40,205 nt of DNA from positions 1 to 40,205 of the forward strand of contig CAJOLH010000031.1 in NCBI GenBank assembly GCA_905235375.1, given 5' to 3'. Shown one piece after another: positions 39,845 through 40,205 of this stretch. The number at the start of each line of letters is the position of its first letter. The first letter of the stretch is position 1. The notes beneath the pieces were generated by a model. The model was not told the DNA's origin and searched no databases. It saw only the letters and a list, made by a program, of their open reading frames with translations. Made by a program: the position numbers and the translations under genes. The stretch comes from an uncultured Bacteroidales bacterium (GTDB lineage: Bacteria; Bacteroidota; Bacteroidia; Bacteroidales; UBA3663).

Positions 39845-39877
39845 CATATTTTCCACCAATCAAACTACACGCATATT

Positions 39878-39908
39878 CGCCATAAATGTCAATTTTACAG
39901 ATTTGGCA
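39878..39908. promoter_or_regulatory. PUL operator, site C (susC2)
   Basis: Third copy of the 31-bp dyad GCCA-N4-TGT-N7-ACA-N4-TGGC. All 14 specified bases agree with sites A and B. It is 33 bp from the susC2 -7 box. On its other side, 32 bp away, TGTTTTTG (39941-39948) is one base from a -7 box facing right, but no gene follows on that strand. Confidence 0.8.
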
Positions 39909-39956
39909 GGATTCTGCACACATTCACCCACATTTTTCGCTGTTTTTGTGAATAAT

Positions 39957-40082
39957 TCATCCTCTTTTCACTTTCACGGCGGCCACTTCCTTATTCCAAA
40001 TGCCGATCATGTTAACCTTTCCCTTCATTTCGTCCGCCACGTCGTCGGGAAAATGCCAAAACGGGGATTGATGCAAATGTTT
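39957..40082 (-). pseudogene. Possible decayed coding fragment
   Basis: On the minus strand about 41 codons are open between stops at 40083-40085 and 39957-39959, without a suitable start codon. The reading ends in HFPDDVADEMKGKVNMIG, then IWNKEVAAVKVKRG, which reads like a genuine protein C-terminus. The base composition is more coding-like than the A+T-rich flanks. The pattern loosely recalls the DUF427 C-terminus, but this is weak. It could be chance. Confidence 0.3.
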
Positions 40083-40126
40083 TCATTTCAGTTTTTTCGG
40101 TTTAGCAAACAAAACATACCAACGAG

Positions 40127-40205
40127 TTATTTCAAAATCAATTCTATGGTTGTAGTTCCATCGGCAGGCGCTATCGGCGCATGGACAGGCTGCGTCCTGC
40201 CGTTC
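40127..40205 (-). CDS. C-terminal end of an upstream minus-strand gene (partial)
   Basis: Reading leftward from the window edge, 25 codons end at a TAA stop (40127-40129): the last residues are APADGTTTIELILK. Codon use is like that of the PUL genes, with G/C-rich third positions, and the TTTIELILK ending fits the closing beta-strand of a secreted glycosidase or similar beta-rich protein. The gene lies 390 bp upstream of susC2 in the same direction, so the PUL probably continues beyond the window. Product unknown. Confidence 0.6.
   Translation of the reverse strand, partial: NGRTQPVHAPIAPADGTTTIELILK

Noticed and set aside
39941..39948. TGTTTTTG, one base from a -7 box, 32 bp to the right of operator C
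   Set aside because: The spacing is striking, but the second base is wrong and no gene follows on the plus strand; it may be a relic or chance.

Overview
The window looks like a Bacteroidales chromosome, most likely Prevotellaceae. The evidence is two SusC/SusD pairs, lipoproteins with Bacteroidetes-type signals, TAnnTTTG promoter boxes, and a dense set of secreted carbohydrate-active enzymes. The species cannot be fixed from the sequence alone. Most of the window (about 3.9-40.2 kb) is a polysaccharide utilization locus (PUL). The left end (1-3.8 kb) holds two unrelated AAA-type ATPase genes, the first of which sits between short direct repeats.

Layout. Positions 126-1520 (minus): DUF4143-type AAA ATPase with a tandem-repeat array upstream of its promoter. 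1948-3726 (minus): AAA+ ATPase. 3935-6058 (minus): lipoprotein (alpha/alpha)6-type glycosidase. 6361-22333 (plus): six secreted enzymes in a row, namely a GH115-like enzyme, a GH28, a GH2 fused to a histidine acid phosphatase, a second GH28-type beta-helix protein, a sialate-O-acetylesterase-type esterase, and a LacZ-like GH2 fused to a beta-propeller. 31958-22361 (minus): SusC1, SusD1, a DUF1080-GH27-bicupin fusion, and a DUF362 lipoprotein. 39736-32939 (minus): SusC2, SusD2, and a Gfo/Idh/MocA oxidoreductase with a Tat-like leader. 40127-40205 (minus): the last 25 codons of another gene.

How it fits together. SusC/SusD pairs would bind and import oligosaccharides. The hydrolases suggest a uronic-acid-rich plant heteropolysaccharide (two GH28, GH115-like, beta- and alpha-galactosidase-type enzymes, an esterase), so a pectic or arabinogalactan-like glycan is my inference. 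The two SusCD pairs are clearly related to each other.

The most notable non-coding signal is a 31-bp dyad, GCCA-N4-TGT-N7-ACA-N4-TGGC. It is found at three intergenic places (6254, 32374, 39878), and all 14 specified bases are identical at each. It lies 32, 32, 32 and 33 bp from four TAnnTTTG boxes that face the glycosidase lipoprotein, the enzyme operon, susC1 and susC2. This ties the four PUL transcription units to one regulator that is not encoded in the window. Other highlights are three unusual enzyme fusions, a duplicated hairpin element around the susC1 promoter, and attenuator-like hairpins behind both susD genes.
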